Shown: positions 53,008 through 64,000 of the stretch, in pieces
Numbering within the stretch: the stretch's first letter is position 1
Layout: every line of letters begins with the position of its first letter
NCBI GenBank assembly: GCA_019635415.1
Contig: JAHBZN010000003.1
Location: 62,001 to 126,000 of the forward strand
Length of the DNA stretch: 64,000 bases
Source of the DNA: Ramlibacter sp.
GTDB taxonomy: Bacteria > Pseudomonadota > Gammaproteobacteria > Burkholderiales > Burkholderiaceae_C
Direction: 5' to 3'
The notes under the pieces: model-generated
Told to the model about the DNA's origin: nothing
The model's input: the letters and a program-made list of their open reading frames with translations, nothing else
Database searches by the model: none
Position numbers and translations under genes: made by a program

Positions 53008-54114
53008 ATGAGCGCAGGAACCAGGGTCGTGGTGGGTTTGAGCGGGGGCGTGGACTCCGCGGTCAGCGCGCACCTGCTCAAGCAGCAGGGCTACGAGGTC
53101 ATCGGCATCTTCATGAAGAACTGGGAAGACGATGACGACAGCGACTACTGCTCGTCCAATGTCGACTTCGTGGATGCCGCCGCTGTGGCCGACGTGATCG
53201 GCATCGAGATCGAGCACGTCAATTTCGCCGCCGAATACAAGGACCGGGTCTTCGCCGAGTTCCTGCGTGAATACCAGGCCGGCCGCACACCCAACCCCGA
53301 CGTGCTGTGCAATGCCGAGATCAAGTTCAAGGCGTTTCTGGATCACGCCATGCGCCTGGGCGCAGAAAAGATCGCGACCGGGCACTACGCCAGGGTTCGT
53401 GAGCGCGAAGGCCGATTCGAACTGCTCAAGGGCCTGGACGACACCAAGGACCAGAGCTATTTCCTTCATCGTCTCACACAGGCGCAGCTGAGCAAGACCC
53501 TGTTCCCCGTGGGCGAACTGCGCAAGACCGAGGTGCGGCGCATTGCGGAAGAGATCGGCCTGCCCAACGCGAAAAAGAAGGACTCCACCGGCATCTGCTT
53601 CATCGGGGAGCGGCCGTTCCGTGAATTCCTCAACCGCTACATCAGCAAGGCGCCGGGGCCGGTCAAGGACGAGCGCGGCCGCGTGATCGGCCAGCACCAG
53701 GGCCTGAGCTTCTACACGCTGGGCCAGCGGCAGGGCCTGGGCATCGGCGGCATCAAGGCGCGCGGCGCGCAGCGCGGCGGCGGCGAGCACGCCCCCTGGT
53801 TCGTTGCGCGCAAGGACGTGCCCGCCAACACGCTGTGGGTGGTGCAGGGCCATGACCATCCCTGGTTGCAGTCGTTGGCGCTGGACGCCGACGACGCCAG
53901 CTGGGCCGCTGGTCAGGCGCCGGTGGCCGGCCACTATGCCGCCAAGACGCGCTACCGGCAGGCCGACGCCCCCTGCACGCTGGCCGCCGGGGCCAACGGA
54001 CAGTTCCACCTCGACTTCAGCGACGCGCAATGGGCCGTGACGCCCGGCCAGAGCGCCGTGCTGTACGACGGCGAGGTGTGCCTCGGCGGGGGCGTGATTT
54101 CGGCCCGGGCTTGA
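53008..54114 (+). CDS. mnmA: tRNA-specific 2-thiouridylase MnmA
   Basis: 368-residue enzyme placing sulfur on U34 of Lys, Glu and Gln tRNAs. The PP-loop is [11 protein letters not shown] (Ser12-Ser17); catalytic Cys101 is in [13 protein letters not shown] and persulfide Cys197 in [14 protein letters not shown]-terminal domain has [14 protein letters not shown]. Start at 53008 is the family N-terminus. Followed immediately by repeat copy C. Confidence 0.97.
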   Translation: MSAGTRVVVGLSGGVDSAVSAHLLKQQGYEVIGIFMKNWEDDDDSDYCSSNVDFVDAAAVADVIGIEIEHVNFAAEYKDRVFAEFLREYQAGRTPNPDVLCNAEIKFKAFLDHAMRLGAEKIATGHYARVREREGRFELLKGLDDTKDQSYFLHRLTQAQLSKTLFPVGELRKTEVRRIAEEIGLPNAKKKDSTGICFIGERPFREFLNRYISKAPGPVKDERGRVIGQHQGLSFYTLGQRQGLGIGGIKARGAQRGGGEHAPWFVARKDVPANTLWVVQGHDHPWLQSLALDADDASWAAGQAPVAGHYAAKTRYRQADAPCTLAAGANGQFHLDFSDAQWAVTPGQSAVLYDGEVCLGGGVISARA

Positions 54115-54117
54115 AGC

Positions 54118-54177
54118 CAAATCAGGTTGTAGCCCTTTCCAGCCGGTCACTTTAAGCTATTAAATAGATAGCAAATT
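54118..54177 (-). repeat. Dispersed ~60-bp repeat, copy C (after mnmA)
   Basis: Minus strand begins TTTGCTATCTATTTAATAGC, then TTAAAGTGACCGGCTGGAAA, and ends GGGCTACAACCTGATTTGG. Best intergenic match to copy A (TTGCTATCTATT--ATAGCT-AAAGTG-CC). It starts 3 bp past the mnmA stop. Read from GCT it contains an early stop, unlike copy A. The rest of 54115-54299 holds no gene. Confidence 0.75.
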
Positions 54178-54299
54178 CGAGGTCGATACCTCCGGTTGCA
54201 CTTGAGCCGGTGGCCGCGCCCGCGACGCTGGCTTGTCCTACAGGCCCGCCGCGCGGCGGGCGATATCGTGAAGCGGATGTCCCCCGCTTCGCGTGATCC

Positions 54300-56426
54300 A
54301 TGGTCCGTTCCTACCCTCCCGTCCTCCTCCTGACCGGCAACGCCCGTGCCGGCGGTTTGCGCTACGTGATCCGGAAGCATCGGTCCAGCCGGCTGCACTA
54401 CGACCTGGGGCTGGAGCTCGATGGCACGTTCAAGACCTGGGCCGTGCCCCAGGGCCCGAGCCTCAACCCCCAGGACCGGCGCACAGCCGTCCAGGCCGCC
54501 GACCACCCGCTGGACGAAGCCCCCCTCAGAGATGGGTTGCCGTCCGCTCCGCATGGCATCGGCAACGACATCGTCTGGGACGAAGGTGTCTGGATGCCCG
54601 CCAGTGACCCACGACGCGGCCTGCACGCCGGCCGCCTCGAGTTCGAGTTGCGGGGCCACAAGCTCCAGGGCCACTGGACCCTGGAGCGGGTGGAGCGAGG
54701 CGAGTCGGGCGCCGCGCCGCCCTGGCTGCTGACCAAGGCGGCCGACGAGGCGGCGCGCGACGATGGCTACGACATCACCACCGCCGAGCCCGACAGCGCG
54801 CGCACACCGCCCCGCGCACGCGCGGCGCGGCCGCACGGCAAGAAGCGGAGCGCCGCGGCCGCCCTGCCGGCCGAAGCCCGCCGCGCACGGCTGCCCGCGT
54901 TGCTCCGGCCACAACTGGCCACGCGGGTCCGCCAGCTCCCGACCAACCCGGCGGACTGGCTGTTCGAAGCCAGGCTCGACGGGCATCGCCTGCTCACCCG
55001 GGTGGACGGCGACCACCGGCGCCTGTTCACGCGCAGCGGCGCCGACTGGACTCCGCGCCTGCCCGAGCTGGCGCAGGCCCTGCAATCGCTGCCGCTGCGC
55101 TCGGGCTGGCTCGACGGCGAGATCGTGCTGCCGGGCCCCGACGGTGTGCCCGACTTCCAGGCCCTGCAAGCGGCCCTCGAGGGGGCCGCCACCAGCGGCA
55201 TCGTCTACTACCTCTTTGACCTGCCCTTCTACACGGGCTACGACCTGCGCGCGGTGCCGCTGACCGAAAGGCGCACGCTGCTGGGTGGCCTGCTGGGCCG
55301 GCAGGCCTGCGGCCCGCTGCGCCTCAGTGAAGCCCTGCCTGCCGGCCCGGCCGACCTGCTGGCCTCAGCCCGCCGGCTGGGCTTCGACGAACTGGTCGGC
55401 AAACGCCTGGATTCGGCCTATGCACCGCGCCGCACCCGTGACTGGATCACGCTCCGGTGCGGCCTGCCCACCGACCCGCCAGCCGGCCGCGAGGTGCAGG
55501 AGCTCCCGGCCCCCGCGAATCCCCGGGAACCGGGGGCTGGCCTCCTTCGGGCCGCGCCTGAGCTGACCCACGCGCACCGCGTGGTCGACTCGCGCAGCGG
55601 CTCCACCAAGGGAGACATCGCCACCTACTACGCCCGCGTGGCGGCCCTCCTCCTGCCGCACCTGAGGGGCCGGCCAGCGGCACTGGTGCGCGCCCCGGCC
55701 GGCGTGGACGGCGAGCTGTTCTTCCAGAGCCACGCCCGGGACGGCGAGCTGCCCGGGCTCCGCCCGGTCCCGGCACCTGACGCCGGGCCGCCACTGATGA
55801 CCGTCCCCGACGCTCGTGCCCTGCGGTCGCTGGCCCAGGCGAACACGCTCGAACTGCAGACCGGGAATGCCTTGGCCACCCGCATCGACACCCCCGACCG
55901 CATGGCTTTTGACCTGGATCCCGGCGAGGGCGTGGCCTGGGCGCTGGTGGTCGAGGCCGCGCAGCTGCTGCGCGGCGCGCTGCAGGAGCTTCGGCTCAAG
56001 GCGTTCCTCAAGACCAGCGGCGGCAGGGGCCTGCACGTTGTGGTGCCGCTGCGGCGGCACCATGGCTGGGCCACGGTCAAGGCGTTCTCACGCGCGCTGG
56101 TGGAACATCTCGCGCACGCCCGGCCTGAACGCTTTTCGGTCCGCCCCGGTGCGCGCCCAACTGGGGGCCGGGTCTTCATCGACGACCTGCGAAACGGCTT
56201 TGGCGCCACCCTGGTCAGCGCCTGGAGCCTGCGCGCCCGGCCCGGCCTGGGCATCTCGGTGCCGGTGAGCTGGGATGAATTGCCACAACTGCACGGTGGC
56301 GCGCACTGGACGCTGGCCAACATCGGCGAGCGGCTGGCCATCGGCAACGCGCCCTGGCAGGGGTACCCGGCTGCGCGGCGCGGACTGGCCGGCGCCATGA
56401 AAGCACTGGGGTTCACACCCCCTTGA
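54300..56426 (+). CDS. ligD: LigD-type NHEJ protein with degenerate ligase domain and intact-looking polymerase domain
   Basis: 708 residues in the order phosphoesterase (about 20-135), ligase-like (195-390), polymerase (420-700). PE part: YVIRKHRSSRLHYDLGLELD keeps the histidines, but the following Arg is Gly and DHPLDEAP lacks the usual Tyr. Ligase part: motif I reads LFEARLDGHRLL, with Arg225 where the adenylated lysine belongs; motif III WLDGEIVLPGPDGVPDFQAL is kept; motif IV is FDELVGKR; motif V is WITLRC instead of WxKLKC; the OB-fold that should follow is missing. Polymerase part keeps AFDLDP (Asp538, Asp540), KTSGGRGLHVVVPL and VFIDDLRN. Probably a polymerase with a non-ligating scaffold. 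No ku gene is adjacent. Confidence 0.85.
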   Translation: MVRSYPPVLLLTGNARAGGLRYVIRKHRSSRLHYDLGLELDGTFKTWAVPQGPSLNPQDRRTAVQAADHPLDEAPLRDGLPSAPHGIGNDIVWDEGVWMPASDPRRGLHAGRLEFELRGHKLQGHWTLERVERGESGAAPPWLLTKAADEAARDDGYDITTAEPDSARTPPRARAARPHGKKRSAAAALPAEARRARLPALLRPQLATRVRQLPTNPADWLFEARLDGHRLLTRVDGDHRRLFTRSGADWTPRLPELAQALQSLPLRSGWLDGEIVLPGPDGVPDFQALQAALEGAATSGIVYYLFDLPFYTGYDLRAVPLTERRTLLGGLLGRQACGPLRLSEALPAGPADLLASARRLGFDELVGKRLDSAYAPRRTRDWITLRCGLPTDPPAGREVQELPAPANPREPGAGLLRAAPELTHAHRVVDSRSGSTKGDIATYYARVAALLLPHLRGRPAALVRAPAGVDGELFFQSHARDGELPGLRPVPAPDAGPPLMTVPDARALRSLAQANTLELQTGNALATRIDTPDRMAFDLDPGEGVAWALVVEAAQLLRGALQELRLKAFLKTSGGRGLHVVVPLRRHHGWATVKAFSRALVEHLAHARPERFSVRPGARPTGGRVFIDDLRNGFGATLVSAWSLRARPGLGISVPVSWDELPQLHGGAHWTLANIGERLAIGNAPWQGYPAARRGLAGAMKALGFTPP

Positions 56427-56462
56427 AGGGCGCCCGGGCGCCGGGCGCAAAGCCCAGGCCGA

Positions 56463-56954
56463 TCAGAACGGAATGTCGTCGTCCATGTCGTCAAACCCTG
56501 ACGACGAACGGGCGGGCGCCTGGCGCGGTGCAGGGGCCGGTGCGCGGGGCGCCGGTGCGGCGCGGCGCGGCGCACCGCCACCGTCCTCATCGCCGCCGCC
56601 CGAGGGGCCACCCATGCCTTCACGGCCGCCGAGCAGTTGCAGCTCGGTGGCGATGATGTCCACGGTGTTCTTCTCGACGCCGTCCTGACCGGTGTACTTG
56701 CCGTACTTCAGCCGGCCTTCCACATAGATCGGCCGGCCCTTCTTGACATACTCGCCCGCGATCTCGGCCAGCCGGTCGTAGAAGGTGATGCGGTGCCACT
56801 GCGTGTCTTCAATGGTTTCGCCGGAATTCTTGTCCTTGCGCCGGCTCGAGGTGGCCAGCGTCACGTTGGCCACGGCGGCGCCAGAGGGCAGGTAACGGAT
56901 TTCAGGGTCGCGGCCGCAGTTGCCGACGAGGATGACTTTGTTGACGGATGCCAT
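56463..56954 (-). CDS. ssb: Single-stranded DNA-binding protein
   Basis: 163-residue SSB. OB-fold at about 1-110 ([56 protein letters not shown]), a Gly/Ala/Pro-rich tail, and the acidic partner-binding tip DDMDDDIPF. Start at 56954 by family N-terminus. Convergent with ligD (36 bp between). Confidence 0.97.
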   Translation of the reverse strand: MASVNKVILVGNCGRDPEIRYLPSGAAVANVTLATSSRRKDKNSGETIEDTQWHRITFYDRLAEIAGEYVKKGRPIYVEGRLKYGKYTGQDGVEKNTVDIIATELQLLGGREGMGGPSGGGDEDGGGAPRRAAPAPRAPAPAPRQAPARSSSGFDDMDDDIPF

Positions 56955-57082
56955 GGTGTGCCTGCCTTGGATCAAAGAAAGGGGCGCTGCTGCGCGGCCT
57001 GACATTGTGCCGCAATGCCGCTGCGGCCTGCTGCGGCATTGGCCTGGCCCGCCGGATCACGTGCCACAATGGACCTCCAGCC

Positions 57083-58471
57083 ATGAATCGTGAACCGGAT
57101 TTTTTCCAGAACGTCCAGGCCGAGTTGTCCAACGGCCGCGTCTGGCTGGACCGGGCCATCGTTCTCGCCTACGCCATCATCGCCGGCCTGTGCGTGGTCG
57201 GTTTCACGCTGCTCAGCGAGCGCACCTTCGAGTGGTTCGAGCAGGTCAACGGCCTGAACCGCTGGCTAGTCCTGCTCTGGATTCCCGCCTGGACCGCTGG
57301 CATCGTCTGGCTCACGCGCCGCCACTTCGCGGGCGCAGCGGGCTCGGGCATCCCCCAGGTCATGGCCGCGCTCGACCCGGCGCTGCCTCCTGCCAGAACC
57401 AGCCGGTTCGTCTCGCTCAAACTCACCTTCGGCAAGATCGGACTGTCATCCGCCGGCCTGCTGGCCGGCCTGTCCGTGGGCCGTGAGGGCCCGTCGGTGC
57501 AGGTGGCCGCAGGCATCATGCAGCACGCCCAGCGCTGGCTGGGCCCGGGCTCGGGCATCAGCCGGCATGCGCTGCTGGTCGCTGGCGGCGCCGCCGGCCT
57601 CGCGGCTGCCTTCAACGCGCCGCTGGCCGGGGTGGTGTTTGCCATCGAGGAGCTGTCGCGCAAGCTCGAATCGCGCAGCAGCGGCCTGATCATCGCGGCC
57701 ATCGTGCTGGGCGGCCTGATGGCCGTGTCCACGTTTGGCAACCTGACTTATTTTGGCGTGATCCGCGTGCCCCGTCTGAGCTGGGAGGCCCTGATGCCCG
57801 GCCTCATGGTGGCCGTGACCTGCGGTCTGCTCGGCGGGCTGTTCTCGCGTGTGATGGCGGCCTCGCTCACCGGTGTGCCCGACCGCTTCAACCAGTGGCG
57901 GGCCCGCTACCCGGTGCGCTTCGCGGCGGCCGGTGGCCTGGCCATTGCCGTGATCGGCATCGTGACCGGCGGCGCCACCTTTGGCGCCGGCTCCGCGGCG
58001 GTGCGCCACATGCTCGAAGGCCAGGCCGACGTGCCCGAGTTCTACGTGACCCTGAAATTCATGGCCACCTGGCTGACCGCCTGGTGCGGCGTGCCCGGTG
58101 GCATCTTTGCGCCCTCGCTGTCCATCGGCGCGGGCGTGGGCCACAACGTGGCGGCACTCACCGGCAGCGACCTGTCGGCTCCGCTGATCGCCATGGGCAT
58201 GGCCAGCTTCCTGGCCGCGGTCACCCAGGCCCCCCTGACCTCGTTCATCATCGTGATGGAGATGGTGGACGGCCACGTCATGGTGCTGAGCCTCATGGCT
58301 TCCGCCATGCTGGCCAGCCTGATCTCCCGCATGATCAGCCGGCCGCTGTACACCACGCTGGCCGAGCACATGGTGGCGCTGGCCGCCCCACCGCCACCGC
58401 CTGTCCAGGAGCCGCCGCCTGCGGAAGCCGCCGAGGCCGACGCCATCCCGCCGGCCCGCGCGCACCACTGA
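57083..58471 (+). CDS. clcB: ClC-family chloride channel/transporter
   Basis: 462-residue inner-membrane protein of the voltage-gated chloride channel family. Selectivity motifs are GSGIPQVMAAL, VGREGPSVQVAAG (with the gating glutamate) and GGIFAPSLSIGAG. A proline-rich cytosolic tail follows the last helix (LAAPPPPPVQEPPP). Start at 57083 by family N-terminus. It runs rightward between the leftward ssb and MFS genes. ClcA/ClcB distinction is not certain. Confidence 0.9.
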   Translation: MNREPDFFQNVQAELSNGRVWLDRAIVLAYAIIAGLCVVGFTLLSERTFEWFEQVNGLNRWLVLLWIPAWTAGIVWLTRRHFAGAAGSGIPQVMAALDPALPPARTSRFVSLKLTFGKIGLSSAGLLAGLSVGREGPSVQVAAGIMQHAQRWLGPGSGISRHALLVAGGAAGLAAAFNAPLAGVVFAIEELSRKLESRSSGLIIAAIVLGGLMAVSTFGNLTYFGVIRVPRLSWEALMPGLMVAVTCGLLGGLFSRVMAASLTGVPDRFNQWRARYPVRFAAAGGLAIAVIGIVTGGATFGAGSAAVRHMLEGQADVPEFYVTLKFMATWLTAWCGVPGGIFAPSLSIGAGVGHNVAALTGSDLSAPLIAMGMASFLAAVTQAPLTSFIIVMEMVDGHVMVLSLMASAMLASLISRMISRPLYTTLAEHMVALAAPPPPPVQEPPPAEAAEADAIPPARAHH

Positions 58472-58486
58472 AGGCCACTCGCGGCA

Positions 58487-59719
58487 CTAGCGCCCGGTGC
58501 CAGCCGGCTGGCGCCATGCCAGGCACAGCCACAGCAGGCACAGCCCCCCGGTGGCCACGAACAGCCCCGGCCCCGCCCCGGCCTTGAGCAGCCCCCCCGC
58601 CAGCAGCCCGCCGGCGAACAGGCCCAGCGACTGGGCCGTGTTGTAGACCCCCAGGGCCGCACCGCGGATCGGCGACGGTGCCAGCCGCGACACCAGGCTG
58701 GGCTGGCTGGCCTCCAGCACATTGAAGCCGCAAAAGAACAGCAGCAGCAGCACCGCCAGCACCGGCAAGCTGGCATGGCCACTGGCCGAAGCGGCCCACA
58801 GGCCTGCCTGGACCAGCCCCACCAGTGCAATGGCCGTCAGCAGCACCGCGCGCAGGTGGCCCCGGCGCTCCAGCGGAAACAGCACCGCCCCCATGACCGC
58901 GAACGACGCCAGCACCGCCGGCAGGTAGACCTCCCAATGCGCCGCCTTGGGCAGCCCGGCCCGCACCAGCAGCGCAGGCACCACCCCCCACATGGCCATC
59001 TGCACCGCATGCAGCACGCCGACGCCGGCGTCCAGCCGCCACAGGCCCGGGTGGGCCAGCGCCTGGCGCAGGCCTGAGGCCCCCACGGGGTCGCCCTGCG
59101 GCGGGGCCGCAGGCACCAGCCACAGCGTGGCCGCCACGCCGGCCAGGGCCAACACGCCCGTGAGCCCGAACAGGCCTGACAGCCCGATGCGCGCGGCCAG
59201 CCAGGGCGCCAGCAGCAGCGACAGGGCGAACATCAGGCCGATGCTGGCGCCCACGAGCGCCATGGCTTTGGTCCGCACCGCATCACGGGTCTGGTCGGCC
59301 AGCAGCGCGGTCACGGCCGCCGAAACGGCGCCAGCGCCCTGCAGTGCCCGGCCCAGCGTCAGGCCCGTGAGGCTGTCGGCCCAGGCCGCGAGGAAGCTGC
59401 CCGCCGCGAACACCAGCAAGCCCGCCACGATCACCGGCTTGCGGCCCAGCCGGTCGGACGCCAGCCCGAAAGGGATCTGCAGCAGCGCCTGCGTCAGCCC
59501 GTAGATGCCCATGGCCAGGCCCACGCGGGCCGGGTCATCGCCGCCCGGGTAACGCGCGGCCTCCAGCGCGAACACGGGCAGCACCAGGAACAGCCCCAGC
59601 ATGCGCAGGGCAAAAATCGCCGCCAGCCAGCCGCTGGACCGGCGCTCCAAGGGGGTCATGCGGACCGCTTCGGATGGGGCGGTCGCGGTGGCAGGCGTCA
59701 GGACTTCGGAAGTGCGCAT
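58487..59719 (-). CDS. MFS transporter (YajR-like)
   Basis: 410-residue inner-membrane transporter with 12 spans, a variable soluble N-tail of about 25 residues, then [20 protein letters not shown] and motif A in [19 protein letters not shown]. It lacks the C-terminal YAM domain of YajR. Divergent from uvrA; ssb-MFS-uvrA neighbourhoods are common in betaproteobacteria. ATG 59719 preferred to a GTG two codons upstream. Substrate unknown. Confidence 0.88.
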   Translation of the reverse strand: MRTSEVLTPATATAPSEAVRMTPLERRSSGWLAAIFALRMLGLFLVLPVFALEAARYPGGDDPARVGLAMGIYGLTQALLQIPFGLASDRLGRKPVIVAGLLVFAAGSFLAAWADSLTGLTLGRALQGAGAVSAAVTALLADQTRDAVRTKAMALVGASIGLMFALSLLLAPWLAARIGLSGLFGLTGVLALAGVAATLWLVPAAPPQGDPVGASGLRQALAHPGLWRLDAGVGVLHAVQMAMWGVVPALLVRAGLPKAAHWEVYLPAVLASFAVMGAVLFPLERRGHLRAVLLTAIALVGLVQAGLWAASASGHASLPVLAVLLLLFFCGFNVLEASQPSLVSRLAPSPIRGAALGVYNTAQSLGLFAGGLLAGGLLKAGAGPGLFVATGGLCLLWLCLAWRQPAGTGR

Positions 59720-59887
59720 GGACACGCCGGGGCAGAGGTCAGGAAACGGCGCGAGGCCGTGAAAAGCCTCGAAAGGCCCGGGAATTTGTCAGGGGAGGCC
59801 CTGATTGTCCCGTATCTCGCTGGCCGGGGCGCAGCGCCGGAAGGCTTGCCGGTCTATCATGGTGGGTTTTTCCGGGCGCGCTCCACC

Positions 59888-62881
<2,994 letters not shown>

Positions 62882-62883
62882 CG

Positions 62884-63396
62884 TCAGAAGCGCGCCAGAT
62901 CCTCCATGGCGTCGATCACCATGCCCGTGCCCACGGCAATGAGCAGGATGTCGGCCGCCACACGGACGTACCGGTAGCCTGCCGGCGGGGCGCCCAGCTG
63001 GACCACCACCGGTTGAGGAACGGGGTACCAGACCACCTCGCGCGGAAGCGGTCGCCCCATCACCCATTTCTTGGCCTGCCCCGGCGGCAGGCAGCCGTTG
63101 TTCTTCTTGGCCAGGCCCGGCGGGCACTTGCCGCCCCGAGCCTGGGCGCCGTAGTAGTTTCGTGCCGCGACGCGCTGCGGCTCGCCAAAGTAGGCACCCA
63201 CGTGCACGGTGACGGCTGGCGTGACGGGGGCCGCATCTTTATGGACATGCCCCGACCCCTCGTGGCTGTTGTGCTTGCCGCCCTTGCCCTGGCCCGCCCA
63301 CGCCGGCTTTTCGGCCCACGAGGGCCCGGCTCCCAGCGTCAACACCAGAAGGCCGATCAGGGGCAGGCTCGCCCTGCGGTTGCGAATCTTCATCAT
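62884..63396 (-). CDS. RcnB-family exported protein
   Basis: 170 residues. Signal peptide about 1-30 (LIGLLVLTLGAGPSWAEKPA). A Gly/His/Lys-rich segment (GQGKGGKHNSHEGSGHVHKD) may bind metal. CPPGLAKKNNGCLPPGQAKK and the C-terminal RcnB motif GYRYVRVAADILLIAVGTGM with VIDAMEDL identify the family, whose E. coli member affects nickel/cobalt balance. ATG at 63396 has GGAG 6 bp upstream. Its stop is 2 bp from the uvrA stop (convergent). Confidence 0.82.
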   Translation of the reverse strand: MMKIRNRRASLPLIGLLVLTLGAGPSWAEKPAWAGQGKGGKHNSHEGSGHVHKDAAPVTPAVTVHVGAYFGEPQRVAARNYYGAQARGGKCPPGLAKKNNGCLPPGQAKKWVMGRPLPREVVWYPVPQPVVVQLGAPPAGYRYVRVAADILLIAVGTGMVIDAMEDLARF

Positions 63397-63422
63397 GATG
63401 GCTCCGTCTTCAGTCAAGATGT

Positions 63423-64000
63423 TCAGGGAAACACAAAGGTGGTCTCCACCGTTCCGCCCGGCGTCACGGTCAGTGGCCCGGCCTGCTTGCTGGCCAGGCC
63501 CGCCTCGGCCACCAGACCGTACCGGCCAGCCGCTGCCCCATCCGCCATGAATTCCGGCACGCCCGTCATGCCCGGCCAGTCGGCCACCTGCGGCGCGGCG
63601 GTAGGCACCTGGTATTGGAAGGCGCCCGAGACACTGTCCACCGGACGCGCCGCCATGTCGATGACCGGCCCACCCGTCAAGGACTGCTGGACGCGGACCA
63701 ACGCATCCACCGGCGTGCTGGGGGTGGTCACGGTGCCGGCCAGCACCGACACCGGCGACACGGCAGGCGCGAGTACCAGCGTGGAGGTGCCCAACGTGCT
63801 GACGCTGCCGCTGGTCACCGGCACGCTTCGCAGCACCAGCGTGGTTCGACCCGGGGCCGTCAGCACAAAGGTGTAGGTACCGGCCGGCACCGGCTGGAGC
63901 AGGAAGTTGCCATCCGCGTCGGGCGCGGTGGCCCGCACCACCACACCGCCCTGCTGCAGCGACACCTGCGTGCTGCCCATCGGCAACGAGGCATCCAGGC
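63423..64000 (-). CDS. Carboxypeptidase-regulatory-like surface or lipoprotein, N-terminus beyond window
   Basis: The visible 192 residues are the C-terminal part and the frame is open to the window edge. It contains a transthyretin-like repeat start (GGVVVRATAPDADGNFLLQP, VPAGTYTFVLTAPGRTTLVL) and a second, similar beta-rich part (VLAGTVTTPSTPVDALVRVQ; GPLTVTPGGTVETTFVFP). Such regions occur after DUF4382 domains in exported proteins. Thr/Val/Ala-rich composition fits an extracytoplasmic location. Full identity cannot be given without the missing start. Confidence 0.7.
   Translation of the reverse strand, partial: LDASLPMGSTQVSLQQGGVVVRATAPDADGNFLLQPVPAGTYTFVLTAPGRTTLVLRSVPVTSGSVSTLGTSTLVLAPAVSPVSVLAGTVTTPSTPVDALVRVQQSLTGGPVIDMAARPVDSVSGAFQYQVPTAAPQVADWPGMTGVPEFMADGAAAGRYGLVAEAGLASKQAGPLTVTPGGTVETTFVFP

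Noticed and set aside
54300..56426. LigD as a frameshifted pseudogene
   Set aside because: A single continuous frame with steady codon use and intact polymerase motifs; specific catalytic losses rather than decay.

Overview
The window is GC-rich (roughly two thirds G+C by eye) and densely coded on both strands. Gene content and order point to a betaproteobacterium of the Burkholderiales, most likely Comamonadaceae. The supporting signs are the bamE-dapB-exbBD-leuS-lptE-holA-proA block, the hpf-ptsN-hprK block, a three-subunit transhydrogenase, a gshA/gshB pair of the betaproteobacterial kind, and a dispersed repeat of about 60 bp of the GCTAT...ATAGC type. No rRNA, tRNA, CRISPR, phage or insertion sequence was found, so this looks like chromosomal backbone with small accessory insertions.

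Layout. 1-4891: polyol uptake operon read leftwards (binding protein, two permeases, ATPase) ending in a D-arabinitol/mannitol-type dehydrogenase cut by the window edge. 5171-8114: hydrolase-like protein, two glutathione S-transferases and a divergent LysR regulator. 8142-10597: CWC-type small protein, DHA2 exporter, class II amidotransferase. 10560-13007: secreted subtilase with a GlyGly-CTERM tail beside its probable processing enzyme, a rhombosortase. 13022-20617: glutathione synthesis (gshB, gshA) flanking benE, a deacetylase pair and kup. 20718-31647: proA, holA, an ornithine aminotransferase/amidinotransferase fusion with an Lrp-type regulator, lptE, leuS, ExbBD, dapB, bamE. 31732-34155: fur, hprK, ptsN, hpf. 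34542-38809: exported protein, patatin, corA, mtnN. 38894-46218: dipeptide/oligopeptide ABC operon and fadD. 46341-49234: pntAA-pntAB-pntB. 49346-54114: second ExbB-ExbD-ExbD set and a proline-rich TonB-like protein with nudJ and mnmA interleaved on the other strand. 54300-56426: LigD variant. 56463-64000: ssb, clcB, an MFS protein, uvrA, an RcnB-like protein and an edge-truncated lipoprotein-like gene.

The most interesting signals are these. (1) A ~60-bp repeat occurs at least six times, three times just after genes and three times inside open frames (benE, leuS, and the joint of the aminotransferase/amidinotransferase fusion). It therefore contributes amino acids to housekeeping proteins and forms the linker of a fused arginine/citrulline-catabolism enzyme. 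(2) The LigD homologue keeps its polymerase motifs, but its ligase domain has lost the nucleotidyl lysine and the motif V lysines, and the OB-fold is missing. (3) The protease/rhombosortase pair forms a compact surface-sorting module. (4) Several well-formed cis-elements were read directly: paired palindromes for the Lrp and LysR regulators, an 18-bp perfect palindrome filling the ptsN promoter spacer, and a two-hairpin leader before corA.

All functional names rest on motif recognition and gene order, not on database searches. Start codons were chosen by family N-termini, Shine-Dalgarno sites and operon overlaps.
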